Shown here: one piece after another, positions 16,915-25,130 of the stretch
How positions within the stretch are numbered: the first letter of the stretch is position 1
How the letters are laid out: every line of letters begins with the position of its first letter
Assembly (NCBI RefSeq): GCF_000308375.1
Contig: NZ_BAFQ01000294.1
Coordinates: forward strand, 1-64,000
Direction of reading: 5' to 3'
DNA length: 64,000 nt
Source: Nocardia aobensis NBRC 100429
GTDB taxonomy: Bacteria; Actinomycetota; Actinomycetes; Mycobacteriales; Mycobacteriaceae
Notes under the pieces: generated by a model
Databases searched by the model: none
What the model was told of the DNA's origin: nothing
The model's input: the letters and a program-made list of their open reading frames with translations, nothing else
Translations under genes and position numbers: made by a program

Positions 16915-17355
16915 TCAGCTCTCCGCGCGTAACCCATCGATTATCTTTCTGATGCGGCGCAGCCGCGTTTCGGGCTTCTTCGCACTGTCGATGAAGCGGA
17001 TCTGCTGGCGTCTCTGGGGAAGCGTCAGTCGGTTGTAGGCGGCCCGAGCGTCCGGATCCGCCGCCAGCACTGCCGCGAAGTCCTCGGGCTCCTCGACTGT
17101 GATAGGTTCGGTATCCAGTTCGACTTGCACCTCGACCATTTCGCCGATCGCAACTCCGGCTGCGGCCCGGTTGGCATTGCTGAGCCCGATCAAGTGGCGG
17201 CCACGCATGATCGCGATCCGGGTGTTCCAGGTGTGGCCGTTTATCGTGACGTCCACGCGCGGCCGAGCGCCCGCACCGAGGGACTTTACGACCGCGTCAG
17301 GAACTTCCAGCCCACGCATCGGCTCGGGCGGCTCGACTTCGGTCCGAAACCGCAT
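16915..17355 (-). CDS. YdeI/OmpD-associated family protein with DUF1905 domain
   Basis: A 146-residue protein with an N-terminal DUF1905 beta domain (RFRTEVEPPEPMRGLEVPDAV to VAIGEMVEVQVEL) and a C-terminal YdeI/OmpD-associated helix pair (RAAYNRLTLPQRRQQIRFID, KKPETRLRRIRKIID). The ATG at 17355 is one base after the stop of the sigma factor gene, with GGAG seven bases upstream, so it is in the sigma factor operon. The molecular role is not established. Confidence 0.85.
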   Translation of the reverse strand: MRFRTEVEPPEPMRGLEVPDAVVKSLGAGARPRVDVTINGHTWNTRIAIMRGRHLIGLSNANRAAAGVAIGEMVEVQVELDTEPITVEEPEDFAAVLAADPDARAAYNRLTLPQRRQQIRFIDSAKKPETRLRRIRKIIDGLRAES

Positions 17356-17356
17356 G

Positions 17357-18226
17357 TCAGTACTCCGCTCGGTCGGTTGCAAGCTCCAGGGTAGCCAGGA
17401 TCTCGGGATCGGCGATCAATTCGATCTCTTGCACCAGGCCGTCGTCGATCCAGAAGGTGAACGCAACCTTCGTCTGTTCACCGACCATCCACGCCAAGCC
17501 GGGCTCGCCGTCGATCGATATCGGTCGCGCACCCCTTGCGCCGCCATGGAAGCGAGCGGCGACCGCGAGCGCGCCGTCGTATATGTGTTTCGCACCCATC
17601 TGCTCGCCTGTGCTATCAGCGCGCATGACCGCATCCGGCGCCAGCAGGTTCAGCAGGTCGGAGAGCTCTCCGCCGCGCGCAGCCGAGAGAAATGCATCGA
17701 CCACCTCACGGCTTTCCACGCGCTTGCGCTGCTCCTCCACCGGCTCGGGTGCTCCGCGCACTTTGCGGCGTGCTCGACTGGCCAGCTTACGGACAGCCAT
17801 GTCCGAGCGACCCAGCGCAGCGCTGATCTGTTCGAAGGGGTAGCCGAATACGTCGTGCAGGACGAACGCCACCCGTTCGGCCGGCGCGAGCGTGCCGAGG
17901 ACGATCTGCATCGCGTCGCCGACCTGATCGGCCAACAGCGCATCGGCCTCGGGATCAACCTGTAGGTGATCGGCGGGCAGCTCGGCTTGCGCCGCCGATT
18001 CCGCAGCGGACCTGGTGTGGCGTCGGCGCAACTGGTCCAGACACAGACGGGTGACCACTGTGGTCAGAAACGCGGGTGGATCATCGACAACGTCGAGGCG
18101 GGACATGCGCAACCACGCCTCCTGGACCACATCGTCTGCTTCGGCATTCGCTCCGAGAACTCGGGCCGCGATCGCGGTCAGCCGTGGACGCTCAGCCTCG
18201 AGTTCGGTCAAATCCATATGTGTCAT
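17357..18226 (-). CDS. ECF41-type RNA polymerase sigma factor with SnoaL-like C-terminal domain
   Basis: A 289-residue ECF sigma factor of the SigJ/ECF41 type. Region 2 is at about residues 5-75 (EADDVVQEAWLRMSR), region 4 at 110-165 (LAPAERVAFVLHDVFGYPFEQI, LGRSDMAVRKLASRARRKV), and a SnoaL/NTF2-like domain from about 180 to the end (DAFLSAARGGELSDLLNLLA, VMRADSTGE). In this group the fused C-terminal domain replaces a separate anti-sigma factor. The gene is divergent from a VOC gene, and both start eight bases after a CGTC element that lies 16 bases from a GTCACA element, matching known ECF41 promoters. Confidence 0.93.
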   Translation of the reverse strand: MTHMDLTELEAERPRLTAIAARVLGANAEADDVVQEAWLRMSRLDVVDDPPAFLTTVVTRLCLDQLRRRHTRSAAESAAQAELPADHLQVDPEADALLADQVGDAMQIVLGTLAPAERVAFVLHDVFGYPFEQISAALGRSDMAVRKLASRARRKVRGAPEPVEEQRKRVESREVVDAFLSAARGGELSDLLNLLAPDAVMRADSTGEQMGAKHIYDGALAVAARFHGGARGARPISIDGEPGLAWMVGEQTKVAFTFWIDDGLVQEIELIADPEILATLELATDRAEY

Positions 18227-18234
18227 GTTCTATA

Positions 18235-18261
18235 GACGGATTCGAACGCTGCAATGTGACT
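18235..18261 (-). promoter_or_regulatory. Predicted ECF41 promoter of the sigma factor gene
   Basis: Read on the reverse strand: AGTCACA (18261-18255), exactly 16 bases, then CGTC (18238-18235). This agrees with the published ECF41 consensus TGTCACA-N16-CGTC except for the first base. The start codon begins eight bases after CGTC, so the transcript is probably leaderless and the sigma factor autoregulated. Confidence 0.75.
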
Positions 18262-18274
18262 CACGCGCCGCGGC

Positions 18275-18301
18275 GGTCACAAATGTTGCCCAGTACGCGT
18301 C
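18275..18301 (+). promoter_or_regulatory. Predicted ECF41 promoter of the divergent VOC gene
   Basis: GGTCACA (18275-18281), 16 bases, CGTC (18298-18301), then eight bases to the ATG at 18310. Spacing and the distance to the start codon mirror the promoter on the other strand exactly. Confidence 0.75.
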
Positions 18302-18309
18302 AGTAGAGC

Positions 18310-18660
18310 ATGAACACTCTCGAGAACATCGTGTACACCGTCAATGATCTGAACGCGGCCAAGGCTATCCAGATCGCATTGCTCGACACCGAGCCGCACA
18401 CCGACAACATCCACTACGTGGGCTTCAACGTTGGCGGTACCGAGATCGGCTTGACCCCTGTCCAACGCGACGCGGCCACCTCCACTGTCGCGCACATCCG
18501 GGTCGCTGATCTCGACGCTACCCTCGAACGGGCCCGCAAGGCCGGCGCCACTGTTGTGAACGAACCCCGGCAGGTGAGCCCCGGCACTCGCGTCGCAGCT
18601 GTTCAAGGATCGGAAGGTCCCGTCTATGGGCTCATCGAACACACCGAAGCCACCGCGTAA
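18310..18660 (+). CDS. VOC superfamily protein, predicted sigma factor target
   Basis: A 116-residue glyoxalase-like protein (MNTLENIVYTVNDLNAAKAI, then VAHIRVADLDATLERARKAG and GSEGPVYGLIEH), one VOC module pair. There is no ribosome site before ATG 18310 and a CGTC minus-10 element ends eight bases upstream, consistent with leaderless translation. ECF41 sigma factors usually control one neighbouring gene encoding a small oxidoreductase-type or carboxymuconolactone protein; here that place is taken by a VOC protein. Confidence 0.85.
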   Translation: MNTLENIVYTVNDLNAAKAIQIALLDTEPHTDNIHYVGFNVGGTEIGLTPVQRDAATSTVAHIRVADLDATLERARKAGATVVNEPRQVSPGTRVAAVQGSEGPVYGLIEHTEATA

Positions 18661-18704
18661 GCCGACGGAGCACGCGAAATCCAATGAATAGGGAAGTTCT
18701 TCGG

Positions 18705-19331
18705 ATGAGACGCTCTACGGTCGCTGTCCTGTGCCTCATGGCGACAACACTCAGCGTCGGTACCTCTGCAATCGCAACAGCAGACCCCGTAGCGGACACC
18801 TCGCGCGAGGCCATCACCGACGATGGTTGGCAGATACGAGTCAGCAAACTGGAAGAGAACGTGGATCGTGTTCCGAACCTGGCTGAGTCGCCATTCACTC
18901 GGGAGGGGTTCGTCAGGTTGAAGGCAGTTGCCGATATCGCTGGGAGCGGTCACGTGCCAGTCGATGCTGCCAATCTGACGCTGGGATACCAGATCGGCTG
19001 TCAAGTCGACGTCTCCAACGGCATGACTATAGGGCTGTCCGCAGCAGTAGGGCCGAACGTCAGCATTTCCGTGGGCGGGGTGAACGCGGGTATGAGCGCA
19101 TTGGCGATTCCCAGTCTGTCTTTCGCCCCCAAACCGGGCACCATCACTACCGTACCGTTGGCAACGAAGCAGCTCAGTGGCGCGCACGCCTCGGTCACGG
19201 TCGATCAAGTGCAGGTCAAGGTCGATTCCTGCCTGGGGCCGGTGAGTCTACGCTCCTACGCGATAGCCTCTACCTCGACCGCCGACGCCGACAACTCCGT
19301 AGCCGTCTACGGCGATCCCATCTGGCTGTGA
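18705..19331 (+). CDS. MspA family porin-like secreted protein
   Basis: A protein of 208 residues with a Sec signal peptide (MRRSTVAVLCLMATTLSVGT, cleavage near ATADP) followed by the MspA family core: DDGWQIRVSKLEENVDRVPNL, GYQIGCQVDVSNGMTIGLSA, and a C-terminal VTVDQVQVKVDSCLGPVSLRS. MspA proteins form octameric outer-membrane (mycomembrane) channels for hydrophilic solutes. ATG 18705, with GGGAAG eight bases before it, is preferred to ATG 18684. A second small secreted protein follows directly. Confidence 0.85.
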   Translation: MRRSTVAVLCLMATTLSVGTSAIATADPVADTSREAITDDGWQIRVSKLEENVDRVPNLAESPFTREGFVRLKAVADIAGSGHVPVDAANLTLGYQIGCQVDVSNGMTIGLSAAVGPNVSISVGGVNAGMSALAIPSLSFAPKPGTITTVPLATKQLSGAHASVTVDQVQVKVDSCLGPVSLRSYAIASTSTADADNSVAVYGDPIWL

Positions 19332-19334
19332 CGA

Positions 19335-19640
19335 ATGCGAACCACGTTCTTGTGCCTGGCCGCGCTGACGGTAACGATCTCGGCGTTCTCGCTGCCGAGC
19401 GCCCGAGCCGATGCGGGACTGCCTACGAGCACTTGTACTGCAGAGCAACCCCCTGGCTCGCCACGCTGTCCGCCCCCTTCGACCGCTGGTGAGAATCATT
19501 CGTCGCCCCTTCCGCTGCAGATGCTTCTGCCGGCGCCCCGCAAGTCGAACAATTCTGGTTCCCAAGACAAGGTCGGTGCGTTGACCCCACCACCACCCGC
19601 TACAAACCACGACCGGAACCATCGGCCGATCGTTTCATAG
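19335..19640 (+). CDS. Small secreted proline/serine-rich protein
   Basis: A 101-residue protein starting three bases after the porin stop. The first 25 residues form a signal peptide (MRTTFLCLAALTVTISAFSL ending near ARA-DAG). The mature part is short, rich in Pro, Ser and Asn, with two cysteines (TSTCTAEQPPGSPRCPP). No family is recognised. Its place in the porin operon suggests an accessory envelope role. Confidence 0.55.
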   Translation: MRTTFLCLAALTVTISAFSLPSARADAGLPTSTCTAEQPPGSPRCPPPSTAGENHSSPLPLQMLLPAPRKSNNSGSQDKVGALTPPPPATNHDRNHRPIVS

Positions 19641-20019
19641 CGGTCGGCACCGAACTTGCAACGACGGGTTCTGCGAACTCAACGACGGTTGGTATCCGAT
19701 GTGGGTACCAACCGTCGGCGTTCGGAACCGCCGCACGGCCGAACCGACCCGGTGCGGGTGCACACCGGACATTCAGCGAAGTGTCCGGCCTCCGTACGTT
19801 TGCGGTCAGGCGCGACCGGAAATGGTGTTCGATGTACCCACGGGGTGGGCGAGCTGGTTCGATGCGCGGCTTTGCGCGCGGCGGTGTGTAGGCATGGCCG
19901 CGTCCGTTGGTCCGATCCGCCCATTTCCCCCGAACGACCGATGAGGCTCGTGTCGGCGATGTTGCCCTCGACGCCGCGATGACAAGCCGGTTGCGCCATG
20001 CAGTCACACAAGGAGGCGA

Positions 20020-20070
20020 TCGTATCCAATTTTTATAATTATGTAGACATATACTGTGACAGTGGATACA
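20020..20070. promoter_or_regulatory. Paired boxes upstream of the SnoaL operon
   Basis: TCGTATCCAA (20020-20029) and GTGGATACAC (20062-20071) are near matches to the TTGTATCCAA box in opposite orientation, 42 bases apart, with an AT-rich stretch between them. They end 37 bases before the SnoaL-like gene. The stretch from 19641 to 20019 has no supported gene. Confidence 0.55.
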
Positions 20071-20107
20071 CTTTGGCTGATTCAGGAGCCCTTCGGAGGA
20101 GTAGCAG

Positions 20108-20515
20108 ATGGCCAGCAACGTCGAAATCGTTCGGAAGATGTACGCGGATTTGGCTGACGGGAATTTCGACGCCATCTTGGAGGCGTTGGACCCGGAGATC
20201 GTCTGGGCGGAACCCGATCTGGAGTTCTTGCCGTATCCGGGCGTGACCGAAGGTCGCGACAATGTAGCTGCCGACGTCTTCGCGAAGATCCCCGCTGTCT
20301 ACGAGAAGCTCGAGTTCGTACCCGAAGTGCTTGTCGATGGTGGTGACACAGTGACCGTCATGGGGCCGGCGACCGCGAAGGGAGCGCATGGGGATGCCGA
20401 GCACTTCCGGTTCGCCCACGTGGTGAGGCTCCAGAACGGGCGAGTGGTGCGCTTCGATCACTTTGTGGATACGCACAAGATCGCCCGCACGCTTGCCGCG
20501 AAGCCATCCACGTAA
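20108..20515 (+). CDS. SnoaL-like/NTF2-fold protein
   Basis: A 135-residue alpha+beta barrel protein of the SnoaL/NTF2 fold: VEIVRKMYADLADGNFDAIL, DPEIVWAEPDLEFLPYPGV and HVVRLQNGRVVRFDHFVDT are the usual helix, cone and strand blocks. Members are small cyclases, hydratases or ketosteroid-isomerase-like enzymes. GGAGGAG lies just upstream of the ATG. It opens an operon with a DUF4254 protein and a haloalkane-dehalogenase-like hydrolase. Confidence 0.88.
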   Translation: MASNVEIVRKMYADLADGNFDAILEALDPEIVWAEPDLEFLPYPGVTEGRDNVAADVFAKIPAVYEKLEFVPEVLVDGGDTVTVMGPATAKGAHGDAEHFRFAHVVRLQNGRVVRFDHFVDTHKIARTLAAKPST

Positions 20516-20548
20516 CTCCGGTCCGTCCATTGCGAAGAAGACGTTCGA

Positions 20549-21115
20549 ATGGTTGCGTTCGAAGGTGGCGAGCCGGGGGGCGGCGAGGGAAGGGCGACAG
20601 GTAAGCAGATTCTGCGCGATCGTTGCTCACTGGGAGTGGGGCCCGTCCCGGGGCTGCCGACGGCAAGCGAGCTACTGCGCGCCCTGCGCGGTCTACGCGT
20701 CGATGGATATCTGTGCCAGCTTGGGTACGACCTGCTTCAGGCTCACAGATTGTGCCGCGAATGCCCGGAGCGAGTAACTGAGGTGCGCATCCGCAGACGT
20801 GCCTTGATTCTCGATATCAACGCGTACGCCGGCAGTCGGTTGCGGGGAAGGAGAGCCTGGCTCCGGGTGGGTTCGGATGCCCTGGGGATCTTGATAGATC
20901 AGATCGCGTGTGTAGCGGAGAGTGCATTTTACACATTGACGACCGGCGATCCGGCGGGGGACGATATGCATGCGATATGGACCCGGCTAGCTGAGCTCGA
21001 AAATGAATACACTGATCTCGTAACGGATTTCATCGACACGGCGAACTGGCTTGATTCCTACGGTATATGGACAGGCGGTGCCGTTTCAACCCCATCGAAG
21101 GAAAGCGGAAGATGA
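20549..21115 (+). CDS. DUF4254-like hypothetical protein
   Basis: Up to 188 residues. The second half matches the actinobacterial DUF4254 pattern: LRALRGLRVDGYLCQLGYDL with HRLCRECPERVTEVRIRRRA, LILDINAYAG, GSDALGILIDQIACVAESAF and IWTRLAELENEYTDLVTDF. The start is uncertain; GTG 20636 near VGPVPGLPTASELL fits the family better than ATG 20549. The stop overlaps the next gene's ATG (ATGA), so the two are coupled. Function is unknown. Confidence 0.7.
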   Translation: MVAFEGGEPGGGEGRATGKQILRDRCSLGVGPVPGLPTASELLRALRGLRVDGYLCQLGYDLLQAHRLCRECPERVTEVRIRRRALILDINAYAGSRLRGRRAWLRVGSDALGILIDQIACVAESAFYTLTTGDPAGDDMHAIWTRLAELENEYTDLVTDFIDTANWLDSYGIWTGGAVSTPSKESGR

Positions 21116-22020
21116 AAGACATCGATTGGACTTTCGGTGGCCTATGGCCTTACGAGCCGCATTGGTTCGACACCCCGGAAGGGCGTCTGCATTACATCGA
21201 TGAGGGGCCACGCGACGGCCGGCCTGTGGTGATGGTCCACGGAAACCCGACCTGGGGCTTCCTTTATCGCAACTTCGTGGGACCGCTCGTTGACGCTGGC
21301 TATCGTGCAATCGTGCCCGATTTCCTGGGCTTCGGGCGGTCGGACAAGCCATCGGACCCTACCTTGTATCATCCGGGCAAGCACTCGGGGCGGCTCAATG
21401 CGTTGCTGGACTCGTTGGATCTCCATGACGCGGTGGTGATACCCCAGGACTGGGGGGCGCTCGGCCTGGCCTGGGCGGCGGCCAATCCGGATCGAGTCGA
21501 CGGTCTGTTCATCATGAATTCTTCTTTTCAGAATCCGAAGGAGGAGTGGAAGTTTCCGTTACCGCTGAAGTTCTTCCGGATTCCTGGGGTTGGTGAGCTC
21601 CTGGTTAAGGGATTCTCGATGTTCCATCGTTCTTTCCTTTTCGGCGTCGGGGTGGTCAAGAAGGAAAGACTGACGAAGCAGGTTCGTCACGCCTACCTCG
21701 CACCGCATCCTACCTGGTCCAGCCGAACCGGTGTCCTGGAATTCCCTCGTGCAATTCCGAACGGGCCCAACAGTGCGATGGCTCCACTGCTGATCGCGAC
21801 AGAGAAGGGGCTGGAGAAGCATTTTCGGGACCGACCGGTGAAGATCGTGTGGGCAATGAGCGATGTCGCGTTCACTCCGGACATGATCGATAATCTTTGG
21901 TTGCAGACCTTTCCTGATGCCAATGTGGTTCGCCTTGAAAAGGCGGGGCACTATCTGCAGGAGGATGCCTACGAACGCATAGTGCCAGAACTTCTTAAGT
22001 ATCTAGCTGACCTCACGTAG
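21112..22020 (+). CDS. Haloalkane dehalogenase-like alpha/beta hydrolase
   Basis: A 302-residue alpha/beta hydrolase close to haloalkane dehalogenases. The oxyanion motif is HGNPTW (43-48), the nucleophile elbow is IPQDWGALGLA with Asp113 followed by Trp114 (the halide-binding tryptophan of DhaA-type enzymes), the acid is likely in WAMSDVAFTPD, and the catalytic histidine in EKAGHYLQED. The reaction would be hydrolytic removal of halide from an alkyl halide, but epoxide or ester substrates cannot be excluded. ATG 21112 overlaps the DUF4254 stop. The operon begins with TTGTATCCAA-type boxes. Confidence 0.88.
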   Translation: MKDIDWTFGGLWPYEPHWFDTPEGRLHYIDEGPRDGRPVVMVHGNPTWGFLYRNFVGPLVDAGYRAIVPDFLGFGRSDKPSDPTLYHPGKHSGRLNALLDSLDLHDAVVIPQDWGALGLAWAAANPDRVDGLFIMNSSFQNPKEEWKFPLPLKFFRIPGVGELLVKGFSMFHRSFLFGVGVVKKERLTKQVRHAYLAPHPTWSSRTGVLEFPRAIPNGPNSAMAPLLIATEKGLEKHFRDRPVKIVWAMSDVAFTPDMIDNLWLQTFPDANVVRLEKAGHYLQEDAYERIVPELLKYLADLT

Positions 22021-22293
22021 AGAAAAAATCGGGTGTGCTACCGACGGTGGCGGGGCCGTGCGTGCCTGCCATCGGAGCCGCTCGCATGTGTTTGCCCTCC
22101 GATATCGCCGTGTGGGCAATCGCTGGTTGTACAGTCCTCCCGTGTCTCGAACGTGTGGTTGAACAGTGCGCATCGTTAGGCGTGATGCGGGATGGCCTTC
22201 AATCTTGCCGTTGATGCGCGGCTTGGTGATGGTGATTGGGTCACCCGACGCGTGATCGACTCATGCCCGGACAGCCACCGCGCGCCCCAGGAT

Positions 22294-22896
22294 TCAGGTT
22301 TCGACGGCACGAGTGAACAGGCCTGCTCGCGCCGCCATGAGGGTCACTGCCGTGGCTGTCTCGGCGGTGCGGTCGTCGACATTTTCGTGCGTAATGAGCA
22401 CGCGTAGATAAATGGGCGCAACGAGCGCCTTCACAAGCTCCGCGGGATCGGTCCCCGCGGGGAGTTCGTTTCGAGCGATGGCGCGATCGATGACGGGAAG
22501 GCTACGGCGTATGCGATCGCGGAATACGTGTCGCACCACATCGGGAGGCTGCTGGCTCCCTGCGGTATCGACCACGAGGACCGACAGCACGGCCCGACCT
22601 GCAGGGCTCGACGTCCAGGCCGCCAAGCTACGCGCGAGCATGCGAAGGTCCCCTTCGATCGAGCCGGTGTCGGGAATGGGAATCTTCGTGGCCACACTCT
22701 CCGAGAGTGCGTCGGTGATGAGAGCGTCGCGGTCGGGCCATCGGCGGTACACAGTTGTTTTGTGGACACCCGCCCGGCGCGCGACGTTCTCGAATGTAAA
22801 GGCGGCGTATCCGCGTTCGCTCAACTCTGCGACCGCTGCGGCGAGAACGGCGGCACGTACCTTCGGCCCTCGTCCTGGGGCCGCGACTGCACTCAT
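22294..22896 (-). CDS. TetR family transcriptional regulator
   Basis: A 200-residue TetR repressor: helix-turn-helix at about residues 10-60 (VRAAVLAAAVAELSERGYAA, VARRAGVHKTTVYRRWPDRD) and a TetR_C_16-like helical domain. ATG 22896 is chosen because AAGGAG lies five bases before it. Two operator-like repeats occur upstream, one overlapping this start codon, and a Ddn-type gene is divergent. The 273 bases before its stop (22021-22293) hold no clear gene. Confidence 0.9.
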   Translation of the reverse strand: MSAVAAPGRGPKVRAAVLAAAVAELSERGYAAFTFENVARRAGVHKTTVYRRWPDRDALITDALSESVATKIPIPDTGSIEGDLRMLARSLAAWTSSPAGRAVLSVLVVDTAGSQQPPDVVRHVFRDRIRRSLPVIDRAIARNELPAGTDPAELVKALVAPIYLRVLITHENVDDRTAETATAVTLMAARAGLFTRAVET

Positions 22897-22966
22897 TGCA
22901 ACTCCTTGTTGCGATATGGGCGAGGTTCTGGCATGCTCGATGCTATCGCAACTTGAGGTTGCGGTA
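22894..22966. promoter_or_regulatory. Two inverted-repeat operators between tetR and ddn-like genes
   Basis: Site 1 is TATCGCAAC, 5 nt, GTTGCGGTA at 22944-22966. Site 2 is CATTGCAAC, 5 nt, GTTGCGATA at 22894-22916. Both have the same spacing and their centres are 50 bases apart. Site 2 covers the TetR start codon and ribosome site, the pattern expected for autorepression. Confidence 0.7.
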
Positions 22967-23090
22967 GACAAGTTGCCGACACGCAGAGTAAGCGTTCCAC
23001 GCTGACTGGACCGCCCCTACGTCGGGGAATGTGTGGAATGGATTCGCATCATGGGTGTGCGGCATGGATCCGAACTCTTTGAGAGATTTC

Positions 23091-23558
23091 ATGGTCAATT
23101 CTCCAAACGAAGTCAAGCTCGGGCAGTCACGTGTCCAGCGGCTGGGCAATGTTGTGGTCCGGCTCATACTCCGGTCGCCGTTGCATCGCATTTTGAGCGG
23201 AAAGCTACTGATCATCACCGTGATCGGAAGGAAGACGGGTCGTATCTACCAGAATCCGGTGGCCTATGTGCGGCATGAGGATCATCTGCTCATCGGTACA
23301 TCGGCTGGTTGGCGGCGAAATCTTCGTGTCGGTGAGCCGGTTCGCATTCGGTTGCGGGGCGCGAATCTCGACGCCGAGTGGGAGGTGGTCACCGCTGAAG
23401 GGCCTGCCGCGGAGTTCTATCGCGTGATCCTCGAGCACAATCCGACTCACGGGAAATTCGCGGGCATCGCGCTCGAGCCTGACGGGTCGGTGAACCGCGA
23501 GGATCTACGCCGAGCGTTGGCCAGAGGAACGGCTGTGGTACGTCTCCGCCCGGTTTAG
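23091..23558 (+). CDS. Ddn-like F420-dependent nitroreductase family protein (DUF385)
   Basis: A 155-residue split beta-barrel protein of the deazaflavin-dependent nitroreductase family: LIITVIGRKTGRIYQNPVAYV with HEDHLLIGTSAGWRRN and the C-terminal EFYRVILEHNPTHGKFAGI. These are typical of actinobacterial F420H2-dependent quinone reductases such as Ddn. ATG 23091 is the best fit to family length; ATG 23064 is also open. The divergent TetR and shared operators predict inducible expression. A second member lies at 46712-47164. Confidence 0.83.
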   Translation: MVNSPNEVKLGQSRVQRLGNVVVRLILRSPLHRILSGKLLIITVIGRKTGRIYQNPVAYVRHEDHLLIGTSAGWRRNLRVGEPVRIRLRGANLDAEWEVVTAEGPAAEFYRVILEHNPTHGKFAGIALEPDGSVNREDLRRALARGTAVVRLRPV

Positions 23559-23637
23559 CGAGTGGCACGCAGCGGTGCGGGACGCCTCTCGGTAAGGCAC
23601 GAAACCAGGCGAAACACAAAATGATGGGAAGTCTGCA

Positions 23638-24282
23638 ATGTCTACTCCTGAATTCGATCGCACAACGTACTTCAACTCCGTATACAGCTCACAGTCTCCG
23701 GACGGTGCGGCGATTCGAGCTGCTGGCTGGGATATCGGTATGCCGCAACCGGAGGTGTTGGCTCTGGAAGAAGCCGGCGCAATAGGCCATCGTGTTCTGG
23801 ACGCCGGCTGTGGAAGTGGGGAGAATGCGCTCTATCTCGCCTCGCGTGGTCATGAGGTGACCGGCGTGGATATCGCTCCCGCCGCGCTGGAACACGCGCG
23901 CTTCAAAGCGTCTCGACGCGGTGTAGATGCCACGTTCGTCGTTGGCGACGGTCGAGAGTTGCCCTCAATAGTCGGTCAATTCGATGCGATCGTCGATTCC
24001 GGGTTGTTTCACATCTTCACTCTCGATGACCGGTCTCGGTATGTGGAAGCTCTGCGGGGGGTCTCGGTTATCGGGGGCGTGGTGCACATCCTGGCTGTCA
24101 GTGATCTGGCAACACCGGGACCGGGACCTCAGCGGTTGACCGAACACGAGTTGCGCGACGCATTCGGAAACGGTTGGGCTGTCGACTCGCTGCGGCGGTG
24201 CGAGATGCTTGGGCGGCTGCCGGGTGACGACCTGGAATCTGCCGTCCCCGCTTGGCTTTTGAGCGCACGACGGACGCTGTGA
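23638..24282 (+). CDS. Class I SAM-dependent methyltransferase
   Basis: A 214-residue methyltransferase: RVLDAGCGSGENALYLASRG (motif I) with VTGVDIAPAALEHARFKA, FVVGDGRELP and VDSGLFHIF. The WDIG and GENALYLA blocks resemble the thiopurine/tellurite-type group (Methyltransf_25). It follows the Ddn-like gene by 80 bases on the same strand, so the two are probably co-transcribed and controlled by the divergent TetR. Detoxification of small nucleophiles is one possibility. Confidence 0.85.
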   Translation: MSTPEFDRTTYFNSVYSSQSPDGAAIRAAGWDIGMPQPEVLALEEAGAIGHRVLDAGCGSGENALYLASRGHEVTGVDIAPAALEHARFKASRRGVDATFVVGDGRELPSIVGQFDAIVDSGLFHIFTLDDRSRYVEALRGVSVIGGVVHILAVSDLATPGPGPQRLTEHELRDAFGNGWAVDSLRRCEMLGRLPGDDLESAVPAWLLSARRTL

Positions 24283-24734
24283 TGAAGCCGTCTTCGGCGT
24301 GAGGTCGGCATATCCGGCCCACGGACGAAGCGCGCCGCCGTCACGATAGAACCGCCCTTGCGCTGGCTACTCTTGCGAGATCAATCGCTCTTGCAGATCG
24401 GTGGATGAGGCCGGCTCGCGGATTCAGCGACGTCGGAGCTGTGCCCTCCGGAAGTCGACCGAGGCTTTGTGACCGCGATCTGCCGGATTGTCCTCGCGAC
24501 GCGCACAGCAGATCCACGATGAGCCTCTGGTGCGCCGGTCGGTGTGTCGAGCCGTGCTCGAGTGCCGGCACGATCGCTCGCATCAACAGCGTCTGCAGAT
24601 TTCAAATTTTTCGACATCCATTTAGTGAAACAAAGCGGCGTAAGCCGCCATGTGGAAGGACATTTCATGTCAGAGTCGGTGCGGAGATCCGAGAACGGGT
24701 CGGCTCGAGGGGCTCACGCGGGGGAGTGGGCGCG
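24283..24734. other. Intergenic stretch with no supported gene
   Basis: An open frame runs through from 24405 into the next gene but its upstream part is Arg/Ser/Cys-rich without motifs, and the true start of the next gene is at 24735. Nothing else is visible. Confidence 0.4.
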
Positions 24735-25130
24735 ATGAAGCGGACCATCTTCTGGGCCCTTCGGGCGGTGACGTTGTTGACCGCGGCCAGCGGTGTGGCG
24801 CAGTCGACGCTGGCGGGTGAGTTCCTGTCTGGCAGTCTCGGGGCTTTGGACGCGCATTCTGTCAACGGATCGGTTCTCGCCGCTGGGCTGCTGATTCAGA
24901 CCGCTGGTTTCGGACTGGCTCGGCTTGTCATCGGATCGACGGGATGGGCGGCACTGATCAGTCTGATGCTGACCGCTGCCGCAGGTATCGAGATGATGCT
25001 CGGGCGCAGAGGGAACCTCGCAGTACATGTTCCGCTCGGCGTGCTGCTCACCGCCGGCCTGCTCGGATTGTTCTCCTACACCTGGCGTAATCGCGGTCTG
25101 GTCGGAGCGAAGGCGTTGGGGGAGAAATGA
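24735..25130 (+). CDS. Small integral membrane protein
   Basis: A 131-residue protein with four hydrophobic segments: FWALRAVTLLTAASGVAQSTLAG, SVLAAGLLIQTAGFGLARLVIG, GWAALISLMLTAAAGIEMML and VHVPLGVLLTAGLLGLFSYTW. GGGGAG stands eight bases before ATG 24735. Its stop overlaps the ATG of the multicopper oxidase (ATGA), so it is coupled to it and could help electron transfer or export. No family name is assigned with confidence. Confidence 0.78.
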   Translation: MKRTIFWALRAVTLLTAASGVAQSTLAGEFLSGSLGALDAHSVNGSVLAAGLLIQTAGFGLARLVIGSTGWAALISLMLTAAAGIEMMLGRRGNLAVHVPLGVLLTAGLLGLFSYTWRNRGLVGAKALGEK

